From: Neostapfia colusana
Lineage: Eukaryota > Streptophyta > Magnoliopsida > Poales > Poaceae
Assembly: GCA_030760725.1 (NCBI GenBank)
Contig: JASWHV010000013.1
Coordinates: 37,358,699 to 37,422,698, forward strand
Direction: 5' to 3'
DNA length: 64,000 nt
How positions within the stretch are numbered: position 1 is the stretch's first letter; each line of letters starts with the position of its first letter. Both the position numbers and the translations under genes were made by a program. Shown here one piece after another: positions 43,499-56,412 of this stretch. The notes below the pieces were generated by a model. The model saw nothing but the letters and a program-made list of their open reading frames with translations. It did not search any database and was not told the DNA's origin.

Positions 43499-44996
43499 CT
43501 CTAAAAATATATTTGAGAAATGTAAAATATTTATTTAAACAGTAAACCACGGAGTTATAACATAAGACATGTCATTGAACCCATAAAACTTGGAAACACA
43601 GTTCAAATTTTAAACAAATTTGACTGCTGATCTGCTGTTCCCATGACAGCCCTGACCAGTTTCCATATCAACCTGATTTAGGCCATGCTAAAGGCAAAAC
43701 CAATTCTGGAGCTCAACATCAAAGTCAAAGCTAACTTCAATAGCTTTCCAGAAAGTATTTGCTTGGCCTATGATCTGTCCTGGTTCAAAAAGTTATGAGA
43801 TGTCAAAGTTAACAGAATTTCTGGACAATTCTTGACAGCACCTCCCTGCTTTAGGTACTGATTTGATCCCAGAATTCCAGTTAATTCTGCTCTCAATCTG
43901 ACAAAACTTTCTGTTACAAAGTTGTAACCCATCTCATAAGCTTTCCAGAACTACCTCATTTTCTATTTTTGGATTTTTATGCAGGAAGTTATGCTTAATT
44001 TACAGAGAGTTTACAGTGAGTCTTTACTCTGTCCTGTTTTCTGGACAGTTTCAACTCCACTGCATTTTTCGAGTAATTAAGGGATGAAACACCCCTGGAC
44101 CTCAACAGAAGAGTTGTAAAGCTCTTCCAAGCTTTCCATAAATATATCATATGACCCCAACCTCGAAAGAACTCAACCTCTAACCTCTGATTAACTTCAG
44201 CTTTGATTCAGCTGAAAACAGAGTGCTCTGTCCTTAACAACCTATAAGTTGAAAACTTGTTAAATTTGAATATCCTGTTCAAGGGAAGGAGTTACATCAA
44301 GTTTTACTACTTTAGATCAAAACCTTCAAGTTTTAAATGAAGTTGTTCATTTAGTTGTGTGTGACGTCGATGCGTCACCAGATTATGTCGGTACTACGTC
44401 CTCACAAAGAAAAACCTATACCGGACTTAGCCGGCTTCGTTATTTCAGTGGCACTAAATGTCACTCGCACACGGATGCTACATGTCTACCGTTTTGTGGT
44501 CAGGCTACCTGCAGAAACTCAAGCAATCGTCAGACTCGGCTGCCCACCGAGTTTGGAATCCATACAGTTCGTACACCCGGCCGTCATCTCTCGCCCGGAT
44601 GTTCTCAAGCCAAACAGCCTTGAGTTACGTGTTCACGTTTCAGACCACGTGACGGGGTCTCCCAAATTGCACCACGCACGCCAGGGACAAACGTTGCTTG
44701 AATACCCCAAACGACATGAAGAGTCGTAGAGGATATCAAAGCGGGTCGGGTTACCTGCCACCCGTGGGGCTCCACCCTTCAGCTTGTGCGCACTGGTGGA
44801 CAGCGCTTACGTGCACACCCCAAGACATACACGTCCCGAGATGCACGATTTTCTGACATAATCAAATAGGCTAATTTGCCACTTTCTATATGCTAATAAC
44901 ATCCTTATACGGGCTACTAACTCGTTCCTCACTGGATTTTTGAAAAAGATGACCTTTGTAGTGCGTTAAACCTCAAGCGAGCCCTGATACCAGCGC
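43499..44996 (-). other. Inverted leader and PBS of the E3 type
   Basis: Reverse complement of the 50.5-49.1 kb leader. It ends next to the inverted LTR with a PBS-like agccctgataccag (tggtatcagggct on the minus strand, one change from consensus). No gene beyond this. Confidence 0.85.
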
Positions 44997-47900
44997 TGAC
45001 ACAACCCCAACGGTCTTGTCGAGCCAGGATCACGCTGAGGGGTGCTGCGTTGCCCAGCACCGGATAACACACGTCAAAGGTACAAAGCAGAAGTGAAATT
45101 TTATTACATAAACAAGTTTATGAACATGTTTACATCAAAATAAGTCCAGTCTACACTCACGGGCGTAGACTACGCATCAAGTCCACGTTCAGCCCTTGAA
45201 CGTGTCCTTGCTAGCACACACGCACACTAACTCTGCGGCGTGCACGACTCCCACTCGACGGGGTTCCCCTCCTGGGGTTCCGTCTCCTCTTCGGGAGTCC
45301 CTTCCTCATAGAACCCTGCAAAAGCTTCAAACACAAGCAGTGAGCACGATGGCTCAGCAAGTCTGACCCGTCTCACCTAAACATGGAACTTCTACATGAG
45401 GGGTAATGGGTTACATGAGGTAAAAATCATTTGCAAGGACTCGCCTAATTAGTAGAACCTTATTTTCAGGTTTTAGCAGCAGGTTGTGGAGAACCTTACG
45501 CTAAGGTACATGAGAGAGCCGCAATCAAACAAGAAACGCATTTCTCTCATGTACTTTGCCCAAAGTTGAAATGAACTTTAGTTAGCTCTAAACTACAGCA
45601 AGTCATTAGCAATCAAGTCCATCTTTCAATCAGCAACATTTTAACATGTAACTAGCCTGTTCTTTCTACGGCACGGTACAGTGAACAAGTGGTACTCACT
45701 GACCGCGAGGGACGGCGATTATAATCGATTTACACCTGCAGGGTTACCCGAACAACCCGTCACGTACGTCCGTACTCGATGTTTCCTACAACAACCATCA
45801 CGGACGCCGTACGCGACTACCTTTCACCCGTTAGCCAAATGTTGAACCGGTCCAATTGTCCCGAGCAAGAGGTCTCTGCATGCGCATCTCAGTGCCGCCA
45901 GCCGATTTACACCTCGAGCTCTCAACCTACCCTCTGAACGACCAGCTATGCCTTAACACCCAGCTACCCGAGTTACATCAATTTCCCGGTTCCCATATAG
46001 CCGGTAGGTCTTTGGTACTGTTCTAGCTTGTTCAACAGGCCCGCACACGGCTCGGTCCTCAATCAACACAAGCGGAGCTATAGCACACAGGCCCCAAAGT
46101 CTAGCTGCCCTTACTCTCCGCTCAGTCTCATTTTCTCTTTCCATGTGTATCATGTGCTATCTCTACCCAAGTCGAGTGCCTCTAGCCTATGCTCGCGAGT
46201 AGTTCCAACTACTCGACTTGTACCGAATCCTACACTATCTTAGCATTGCAGTAGCTAATGGGGTTTGCAATCCTAAACCCAACCCATGGTTTTCTTGGCT
46301 ATGCAATTGGGTTTCCAAACAAGACTCTAATGCAAAGAATCATAATACTCAAGTAAGTGTTCAAAACAATAAAAGTTTGTAAAACGGTTAATGCAAACCG
46401 GAGCTTGCCTTGCTGCTCTTGGTCGTAGGCTAGCTGTTCCTCCGGAGTAACGAAGTCTAGGACTTCGGGTTCCTCCTCGACCTTAGCGACTACATGATAG
46501 AAACAATACATGTATTAATTTAAATGCAGTTGTATATTAAGTTTGAAGTTGTGAAGTCTATAACTCTCACTAGACAGACCCAATGACTGTGAAACTTTTA
46601 CTGGGGCTTGGTTACAACCTAAGAAGAGATTTGGTCAAGTTTTAGTTGCAGTAAAGCTCATTTGAGCCCTCCACAATTAATTATGCACTTGACCTTAATT
46701 GAAGGCTTTTTGGGTGTTCTAATGATTTTCATGAAACAAACTATGACTTTCTGAAAACTAGATTTTAAGAGTGTTCTAATGGAGTTGGTCTCACTTAATT
46801 TGAAAGTTCCTAACTAAAGATATGAGCTAAACAATTTCAGAGAAAATTCTGAAAATGTTTCTGAACATTTTCTATTTTCTCTGGAACAGTTCCACTAATC
46901 GCACCATTAGGTGGATCAAATGAGCTCAAAAGGATCTGAAATTTTTATGGTAGTCCCGGGATATTTTGGTTAACAACCCAGCAAAATTTCAGAATTTTCC
47001 TCCAAAGAATTCTCCAGATAAAATTCCAAACACTTTAAATTTTGAGGAATTAATTCTGGAGAAATAAGGAATTTCATGAAGTGAAACTTCTTTTGCTGGA
47101 AAGTACTCAGAGAGCTGAATCCAACAAAATTTGGTTCACTCGATTTGGAGCTTTCTAGCCAATGTTATGAGGATTTGAAGTTTTGAAGAATTCTGAAAAT
47201 CGGGGAAAAGTTTAAATCTTGCGGGGCCCGCGGGGACACGTGTCGGGCACGGAGGTGTCCGGCACACCGGAGCTCACAGGGTATTTGCGCGCCAGCACAG
47301 CCGATCCCCGGCCACACCCGATCCCGATTTAAATTCTTCAGCCGCTGACACGTGGGCCAGCCGGCTTCGTCTTCCTCCCGCCGTTCTCTCGCGCCCGCGC
47401 CGCCGACCTCGCCGGAGCAGACTCGGAGCTCGCTGGCTTGCCACTACCGGACCTCCCATGGTCTGAAACGTGCCACCAGGGGGTTGTCGAAGTCGAGGAA
47501 CACGTCGGTGGTGTCAGGTCGGGCTGGGGGTGACCGGAAATAGCTCGGCGACGTGCCGCGGTCCCGGTTGAGGTTCGGCGCCGTCGACCGTGGGTTCTAA
47601 ACCGCCAACACCTCGAACAAACGGTCCTACAGCATCAGTGTACCTCTAGGAAGCTCGACAAGGTGTCAAAAGGGTTCAGGGATGGCGGCAAGTCGGTCGG
47701 CACCGTGTGACCGATCGTGCCCGCCATGACCGCCCTCGATCGAGCTCGAAATTCGTCACTCCTAGAGTTTCACGCCACGGATGCAGAAGAGAACTTGATC
47801 GCCGGCTAGTCCAGCGTCTATGTGCAGGATTTGATAACCTCCGAAAGATCATAGAGCGAGAATTTAAAGAAACCGTACCGGAAACTCGGTTTACGGTCGC

Positions 47901-49080
47901 CGGAGAAAAACTGGAAATTATCAGTGGATTCTTCAAGGTTTGCTTCCAAACATGGAGGAGAGCAGCACGGTGGTCACGCGCTCCTGTTGCCTCTCTTGCT
48001 GGACCGTTAAAACGCCTGTGGAACGCTGTCCACAGGCGCCTGACTCTCGGCTGAGGCTAGGTCACCGCGGTGGCGATCGTTTTCGGGAAAAGGAGGCCGG
48101 AGCTCGGGGTTTCTGGCGTTGGGGAGGTGAAGTGCGACCTCAGGTGGCTGTCTAGCAGCTCAGGGACGAAGGAGGAGATGGTTTTGCTGGTTTTCCCGAT
48201 TGAGCAGAGAGCTGCGGCGAGAAACAATGCCGCTGCTCGGGTTTGCCCGCGAGAAGATAAAGCCGGCCGACTCCTGCTCAGTGGAGGCGTTGCCGGTCGC
48301 GTGGGGGCGCGAGCAAGCCACCCTGGGTGCCAGCGCGCGGAGAGGGGAAGCAGTTGGTGGCGCCGGTAGCTGCTCGGTGGCACAGCCGACAGCTGCTCGG
48401 TGGAATTTCCCACCGAGGCTGTGACTTTGTGTGCAAGTTTTGCCTCCTTCTCTCTATGACATGTGGGTCCCACCCGGGGTTTTAACCTCTGAAATTTACT
48501 CCTAATCACTGTTGTAAACAGTGAGCCCCATAATACCCCTGGTGATTCAAATTATTCACCCATGAGCCATTTGAATTGATTAGAATTCAAATTGGGTTTG
48601 GTTTGAATGAATTTCAGCACAAGTTCAGTTTGAAATTCAAATAAAGTTTGAATTTGTCCCACTTAGCTCATGTCAAGATCAACTTCAAATGGAGTGAAAA
48701 TTGGTGTGTGAGCTCACAAAAATGTGCTGAATAAGAATATGCCTTCCACTTTTAAATTCATAGGATAAAAACAGTTTGAATTTGAATATGGTTTCAAACT
48801 GCCCTCTTTCTAGCAATACCCAAAATGACCTCAAAAAGGTTTTGAATTTGGGTGAAACTTGGCATGGACATCGTTAGCAATTTGTAGGAGTTTTCTTATG
48901 TCCAGCCCACCTATATCACATGTGGGAAATACCACTTTTGCAATATGTGAGTTTGTTCTCTAATGAGCATGTTGATGGTGGTTACTTGCTCTTCATTTGT
49001 GTTCATCAACTTACTTCAAATGAAGTGTGTGGTGTGGTGATGAACACTTAAAATAGGTGTCAAAAACTGAGGCCCTTACA
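44997..49080 (-). repeat. Complete LTR in inverted orientation inside E3
   Basis: 4084 bp. On the minus strand it starts tgtaagggcc at 49080 and ends ...gtgtca at 44997. The terminal ...cccttaca on the plus strand is joined exactly to gtatcagagct of the forward PBS, with no bases lost from the LTR end. AATAAA is at 45100-45105 (minus). Sequence details (for example the segment around the bases gcatagctggtcg) match the E3 3' LTR rather than E1. Confidence 0.92.
45231..46489 (-). CDS. LTR-encoded spliced acidic peptide, inverted E3 LTR copy (exons 46489-46409 and about 45320-45231)
   Basis: The minus-strand exon 46489-46409 is again 81 nt and ends before a GC donor. The terminal exon follows gcttttgcag and stays open to TAG, ending V-E-W-E-S-C-T-P-Q-S. 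This is the only E3 copy with both exons open: the truncated 5' LTR lacks the last exon and the 3' LTR copy is frameshifted. Confidence 0.4.
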
Positions 49081-50574
49081 GTATCAGAGCTCGCTTGAGG
49101 TTTAACGCACTACAAAGGTCATCTTTTTCAAAAATCCAGTGAGGAACGAGTTACTAGCCCGTATAAGGATGTTATTAGTATATAGAAAGTGGCATATTAA
49201 CTTATTTAATTATGTCGGAAAATCGTGCATCTCGGGACGTTCATGTCTTGGGGGGTGCACGTAAGCGCTGTCCACCAGTGCGCACAAGCTGAAGGGTGGA
49301 GCCCCACGGGTGGCAGGTAACCCGACCCGCTTTGATATCCTCTACGACTCTTCATGTCGTTTGGGGTATTCGAGCAACGTCTGTCCCTGGCGTGCGTGGT
49401 GCAATTTGGGAGACCCCGTCACGTGGTCTGAAACGTGAACACGTAACTCAAGGCGTGTGTGGCTTGAGAACACCCGGGCGAGTGATGACGGCCGGGTGTA
49501 CGAACTGTATGGATACCGGACTCGGTGTGCAGCTGAGTCTGACAATTGTTTGAGTTTCTGCAGGTAGTCTAACCACGAAACGGTAGACGTGTAGCATCCG
49601 TGTGCGAGTGACGTTTAGTGCCACTGAACCAACGAAGCCGGCTAAGTCCGGTATAGGTTTTTCTTTGTGAGGACGTAGTACCGACATAATCTGGTGACGC
49701 ATCGACGTCACACCCCACTAAATGAACAACTTCATTGTATAAACTTGAAGGTTTTGATCCAAAGTAGTAAAACTTGAGGTAACTCCTTCCCTTAATCAGG
49801 ATATTCAGAGTTAACAAGTTTTCAACTTATAGGTTGTTAAGGACCGAGCACTCTGTTTTCAGCTGAGTTAAGGCTGGAGTTAATCAGAGGTTAGAGGTTG
49901 AGTTCTTTCGAGGTTGGGGTCATATGATACATTTATGGAAAGATTTGGAAGAGCTTTACAACTTTTCTGTAGAGGTCCAGAGGTGTTTATCCCTTAACCA
50001 ATCGAAAAATGCAGTAGAGTTGAAACTGTCCAGAAAACAGGACAGAGTAAAGACTCTGTGTAAACTCTCTGTAAATTGAGTATAACTTCCTGCATAAAAA
50101 TCCAGAAATAGAAAATGAGGTAGTTCTGGAAATCTTATGAGATGGGTTACAACTTTGTAATAGAAAGTTTTGTCAGATTGGGGGCAGAATTAACTGGAAT
50201 TCTTGGATCAAATCAGTACCTAAAGCAGGGAGGTGCTGTCCAAATTTCTCCAGAAATTCTGTTAACTTTGACATCTCATAAATTTTGAACCAGGACAGAT
50301 CTTAGGCCAAGCAAATACTTTTTGGAAAGCTATTGAAGTTAGATTTAACTTTGATGTCGAGCTCCAGAATTGGTTTTGCTTTAACATGGCCTAAATCAGG
50401 TTGAGATGGAAACTGATCAGGGCTGTCATGTTGAACAGCAGATCAGCAGTCAAATTTGCTTAAAATTTGAACTATGTTTCCAAGTTTTATGGGTTCAATG
50501 ACATGTCTTATGTTATAACTCAATGGTTTACTGTTTAAATAAATATTTGACATTTCTCAAATATGTTTTTACAG
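49081..50574 (+). other. E3 forward leader
   Basis: Starts inside the PBS (gtatcagagct; the preceding tg is replaced by the inverted LTR end). It is colinear with the E1 leader, including the conserved block near 49613-49684, and ends ...gtttttacag before the aORF ATG. No other gene. Confidence 0.8.
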
Positions 50575-51519
50575 ATGACAACAGATAAGCAGTTGGAGAA
50601 CGGATGGGTGGTGTCCCACTGTTCTCACCGCAGCGGCTATCCGGAGGCATTGAGACAGATGCTTCAATATTTCGGATACAACCAGATGCCACAGTACTTC
50701 GCCATGGAAGTAGGTGAAGAGGGGAATAAGACGTGGACAATCCATGTTGAAGTCCCTGCAGGACCTACGCCACCCGGTTGGGTGCCGTTCACCGTTACAG
50801 TGAGAGGAAGACAACCAGAAGGGATGTGGCAAGTAGCAACCCGTGACACTATGTCACGTTTCTGCCAACTACACGTGCAGGCTATGGAGGGCACTCCATA
50901 CGTGCTCGTTCCGGTGGAGGAACGGGCTCATCATGTGTGGGAAGAGAGGTACCTGGAGGCAACGGACCCGAGTTGCCCAAGGTACAACCCCGCGGAGGCA
51001 AACCTTAGCCTCCAGATGAGGGCGGGAAACGCCGTGATGGACAGCCAAGCTGTTCATACGGAGCATCTCGTCACAAAGCTCAAGGAGAGCACGGGCCATG
51101 GAGACCATTTCGAGAGTGCTCACAGCGCACTCCGCAATGTGCTCCTTCCGACGATTAAGCGACTGAATGAATAGCACAATCAGTTGCATCGTCTGAAGAA
51201 GGCAAATAAGAAGAGCCGTGTCGACATCGCGGCGTTGCAAGAACTGGTACAGAATCTGACCCAGCAGAACGAGGACCTTACTCAAGAACGAGACGACGCT
51301 ATTGAGGAAGGGCAAGGCTGGGAAGAGGACTACAACCAGGCTATGGACGAGGTGCATGCATTGCAGGACCTCGTACCTCCGGTATTGGGCATACCGGTGG
51401 TCTTGGGCCTTCCAGCAATGGGAGAACCCGAGATGGGAGAAGAGGTGGTAGATCCAGAGCCACCAGCAGAGGTACCGGAGCAGGACGACCCGCAGGAGGT
51501 CGAGTTCTACTCCGAGTAG
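50575..51519 (+). pseudogene. E3 aORF, full length with one nonsense codon
   Basis: 313 codons plus stop. N-terminal Trp/Pro-rich domain (about 1-140), then a Leu/Lys/Gln-rich probable coiled coil (about 165-265), then an acidic Pro-rich tail ending E-V-E-F-Y-S-E. The frame is interrupted only by TAG at 51172-51174 (codon 200; E1 has CAG). The ATG follows an acceptor-like ttttacag. No enzyme motif is visible. It is absent from E2 in spite of a shared leader and gag-pol. A coiled coil suggests self-association or partner binding (inference). Confidence 0.8.
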
Positions 51520-51791
51520 GGGGTTACAGTTGCCAAGTAGGGCAGCTAGGGTAGTGTAACCCAACTTTTGTAATCGGTGACATGTCGTGTAGGCAGTAGC
51601 GTATGTATAGGTAGTGACGCCATAAGCAAAACTTCTCGGAGAACCGAGAACAATGTATCTTGTATAAAGTTTATGCTTTTTCAATATATGTGAATGTTGT
51701 GCAAATTATTCATGTGTCACTTCAATACCTACTGTTGCATATGGAGTTTTAAGTATGACATGTGCTAATCGCTGCTGTTTTGAATTTCAGA
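51520..51791 (+). other. E3 spacer between aORF and gag
   Basis: 272 bp, colinear with 19423-19694 of E1, ending tgttttgaatttcag before the gag ATG. No gene. Confidence 0.65.
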
Positions 51792-54700
51792 ATGACGCGT
51801 ACTCGTGCCAACCCGGACGTTGGGGGTACTAGTCAAGGGGGAGAGGCTTCCCAAAAGCCTCCCGAGGACCCCTCGGGACAGCAGCAGCAACTGCAACAGC
51901 AAACACCGCCACCGCCACCGCCACTGCCAACGGTTACATTGGCCGACATCGTTGCGGCAATGAAGGGTTCACATCAGCAGCACACGGAGTTGCTGCAAAC
52001 TCTTATTGCTAATACGTCTGGCCCAGAGAGACGTCAAGACCGTGAGGAGCGTCAACAGAGCTCCTACTCCGACTTCCTGGTGACTCATCCCCCGGTATTC
52101 TCAAGGGCGGATGAACCTCTTGACGCGGACAACTGGCTCCATGCAATAGAGATGAAGTTCGGGCTGCTCCAGATAAGTGAGCAGCGCAAGACTCAGTTCA
52201 CGGTCCAGCAGCTCCAAGGATCCCCGAGCGCATGGTGGGCCAACTTCTGTGCTTCACAGCCCACCGATCGAGTTATGACCTGGACGGAGTTTCGGACGAC
52301 CTTCAGGGCTTATCACATACCACCAGATTTGATGAAGAGGAAGACACAGGAATTTCTACACCTGCAGCAAGGGAGCCGAAACGTGCTGGAATACTCCAGG
52401 GCGTTCAACGATCTCGCACTCTATGCGTCGTATCACGCAGATACCGACGAGAAGCGGCGGGGCCACTTTTACCAGGGGCTTAACCCGCTCCTGAAGGACA
52501 AATTGAAGATGTTCAATCGCGGCAGCCTCAACGACATCATTGACGCTGCGATTGTGCAAGAGGACTCCGGCAAGGAGTTGGCGGCGGTGGAGAGAAAGCG
52601 AAGCGCGCTGCAAAGCAGCGGAGAAGGAGGCGGTCCTTCTCAGAAATTTCGGATGGTGAATCGCCCACCATCAGGTCCACGCTGGCAGCCACCACAGCGG
52701 TAGATGCCGTTCCGCAGTCGGCCGTACTCTTCACAGGCATTCAGGCCGGCACTGCCAGTACCACCTCCTCAACAACAACAGCAGCAGCAGACGATGCCAC
52801 GTGCGTATGCACCTCAGAAACGCATGCTGGGCTTTCATCCCCCGAGCACCGCACAAGCAGCGGCCACATGTTACAAGTGTGGTCGTCCAGGACACTTCGC
52901 CAGCAGTTGTCTGGAGAGGCAAGGCGGCGGAGTTGCACCACCGTTTCCGGGGAGGAATCAACCCCGGAACCCTACTAATGCGCGGCGGGAAAACCCTAGG
53001 CCCGGCACCGTCCACCAACTTGCCATAGAGGACGTGCCGAAGGGTGAGCCAATCCTTGCGGGTATGTTCCAACTCCACCAGCATCCCGCCGTAGTACTAT
53101 TTGATTCAGGCGCCACGCATAGCTTCATTAGCCAAGCTTTCATTGATAAATATAGCTTGCAAATACTACCCACCGATGGTCCATATGTGATCTGTTCACT
53201 GGGTGGGAAAATTTCAGCAAGCATGATGGTCCCAAAAGCGCCATTGTGCTTAGAGGGTAGAGTTTACCCTACGTCTCTCATTATCTTGGAGGGACAAAAG
53301 GTCGATGTCATCTTAGGGATGTCGTGGTTAACCCGCCACGGCGCTGTTTTAGACACCATCCCCCGAGTGGTGCACTTAAACTCAGAGGTGCACAAATCTC
53401 ACTCCTTATTTCTGGACAGTCCAGAAATAAAACTTCCAAGTGTCTATCAAGCCACAACCATCAGATTGGAAGATATTCCAGTGGTCCAAGAGTTCCCTGA
53501 CGTATTCCCAGACGATTTGCCGGGGATGCCGCCCGATAGATAAGTGGAGTTCAAGATTGAACTTGCGCCGGGAACCATGCCAATATCCCGAAGGCCTTAC
53601 AAGATGGCGCCCAAGGAATTGGCTGAATTGAAGACCCAGCTAACGGACCTGCTGGAAAAGGGTTTTATTAGGCCGAGCTCCTAACCATGGGGCTGTTCGG
53701 CGTTATTTGTAAAGAAGAAGGATGAGACGTTGCGGCTTTGCGTGGACTATCGTCCATTAAATGCCGTAACCATCAAGAACAAGTACCCGTTGCCACGGAT
53801 CGACATGTTGTTTGATCAGTTGGTCGAAGCAAAGATCTTTTCCAAGATGGACTTAAGATCCGGGTACCATCAGATTAAGATAAGGGCGGAGGACATTCCG
53901 AAGACAGCTTTCTCAACGAGGTACGGGCTGTATGAGTACCTGGTCATGTCCTTCGCCCTCACCAATGCTCCAGCTCACTTCATGTACTTAATGAACTCGG
54001 TATTCAGCAGGAGCTGGACAAGTTTGTCGTGGTCCTCATCGACGACATCCTGGTATATTCCAAGTCGGAGGAAGATCACAAGAAGCATCTGCGTATAGTC
54101 TTGCAACGGCTGCGGGATCACAAGTTACACGCGAAATTCAGCAAATGCGAGTTTTGGATATCGCAAGTGCCTTTTCTCGGGCATATCATCTCAGCGGAGG
54201 GTATCGCTGTAGACCCGAGCAAGATCACTCAAGTGCTGAATTGGAAATCCCCGAGGACTGTTCACGAGGTACGGAGTTTTCTGGGACTCGCGGGATATTA
54301 TCGGAGGTTCATTACGAACTTCTCGAAGATTGCCAAGCCTATGACAGAGCTGCTGAAGAAGGCTACCAAATATGTTTGGAGTCCAGCATGTGAAGCAGCA
54401 TTCAAGGCTTTAGTCAAGCACCTGACATCAGCACCGGTTTTGGCGCAGCCAGACACAACAAAACCGTTCGATGTGTACTGTGATGCATCCGGCATTGGGC
54501 TTGAATGTTTGCTGATGCAAGACCGAAGAGTGGTCGCGTATGGATCACGGAAGCTTAGAAACCATGAGCAGAATTATCCAACTCACGACTTGGAGCTCGC
54601 TGCCGTGGTACTCGCACTCAAGATGTGGAGGCACTACCTACTTGGTAACCTCGTACATTTATATACCGACCACAAAAGCCTCAAGTACATATTCACTCAG

Positions 54701-56343
54701 AAGGAGCTGAACATGAGGCAGCAAAGATGGTTAGAATTGATAAAGGATTATGAAATAGAGATCCATTATCATCCAGGCAAAGCAAACGTAGTGGCGGATG
54801 CGCTGAGTCGCAAGTCACATGTCAACAATATGACCATCACACCGTTGGAAGAGAGCGAACCACCACCACATGGAGCTCTCTACAACTTAGCTATGATCCC
54901 CACCATCCGTGAAGAAATAGCGGCAGCCCAGAAGAATGACAAGGGCATGTCACATTTGCGGAGACGTGTAGACAGTGGGGAGCTTAAATGTTTCCGGAAG
55001 GACGGAGACGGCGTCCTATGGTTCAAGGACCGGCTCGTCGTACCCCGTAACCCGGAATTACGGAAGAAAATATTTGATGAGGCCAACTTGTCAAAGTTTT
55101 CTATTCACCCCGGCAGCAACAAAATGTATCAAGAACTCAGGAGCAAGTTTTGGTGGACATGGATGAAGCGGGAGATCACGAAGTACGTGTCCGAGTGTGA
55201 TACATGTCGAAGGGTGAAGGCAGACCATATGCGGAAACCGGGACTGCTACAACCACTGGGCGTACCTGCCTAGAAGTGGAAGGATGTGAGCATGGACTTT
55301 ATCGTCGGTTTACCCACCACGTCTCAGAAACATGATTCTGTGTGGGTGATGGTCGATCGGCTCACCAAAGTTGCCCATTTCATCCCGGTCAACACCAACT
55401 ACAATGCCAAGAAGTACGCTGAACTGTACATCTCACGCATCCTATGCTTGTACGGCATACCCCGTACCATCATATCGGATCGGGGCACTTTATTTGTGTC
55501 CCGTTTTTGGGAGCAGCTGCACGCTGCCTTGGGGACGAAGCTGATCCGTAGTTCAGCATACCACCCGCAGACGGATGGGCAAACCGAGCGGGTGAATCAG
55601 ATCTTAGAAGACATGCTACGAGCTTGCGCTGTCAATCACGGCAAGACTTGGGATGATCACCTGCCGTTAGCCGAGTTCTCGTACAACAATGGGTACCAAG
55701 CCAGCATTAAGATGGTGCCTACGAGGCGCTATACGGGCGGAAATGCCGCACACCATTGAACTGGTGTGAGTCTGGCGAAAGGGTTACCTTCGGGATTGAC
55801 CTTGTCAACAACGCGGAAGAAAAGGTTCGACTGATTCAAGCGAACCTAAAAGCCGCCCAATCCTGTCAGAAACAGTATGCGGACCAGAGAAGACGCCCAC
55901 TACAATTCGAAGTCGGGGATCACGTATATCTGCGTGTGTCTCCAATGAAGGGCGTAAGCAGATTTGGGGTGAGGGGAAAGTTAGCACCCCGATTCATCGG
56001 TCCATTCCAGATTACCGAAAGATGTGGATCGGTAGCATACCGGCTGAAATTACCAGAAGCACTTTCCGGTGTGCACGACGTCTTTCACATTTTCCAGCTG
56101 AGGAAGTGTCTCAAGCAATCAACTACCATTCAGCTGGAAGACATTGAAGCACTGCAACCGGATCTCACCTATCGGGAGGAACTGGTTCAGATTATTGATG
56201 AAAAGGCCCGAACCACATGCAACCGTACGTTGTGGTTCTACAAGGTTCTATGGAGTAATCACTCCGTGGACAAAGCGACATGGGAGAGCGAAGAATTTCT
56301 TCGCGCTAACTACCCTGACTTTTTCACGTCGCATATCCGGTAA
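51792..56343 (+). pseudogene. gag-pol: E3 Gag-Pol, multiply broken
   Basis: Colinear with E1 Gag-Pol: Gag core, CCHC knuckle C-Y-K-C-G-R-P-G-H-F-A-S-S-C, protease F-D-S-G-A-T-H, RT, RNase H with A-D-A-L-S-R, integrase, and chromodomain-like tail ending H-I-R. Nonsense codons lie at 52701 (TAG), 53541 (TAA), 53682 (TAA) and 55271 (TAG, for Trp). One-base deletions near 54007 and 55715 shift the frame. The RT catalytic motif reads L-I-D-D (F-I-D-D in E1). The element is clearly non-functional. Confidence 0.92.
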
Positions 56344-56377
56344 TTTTCCACCGTCCTCTCTCTCATTTTCACCTTAT

Positions 56378-56412
56378 AATCTCGAGACGAGATTCTTTTA
56401 AGGGGGGAGGAA
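56378..56412 (+). other. E3 pre-PPT hairpin and polypurine tract
   Basis: Perfect dyad aatctcg-aga-cgagatt (56378-56394), then aaggggggaggaa to the LTR start. Confidence 0.8.
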
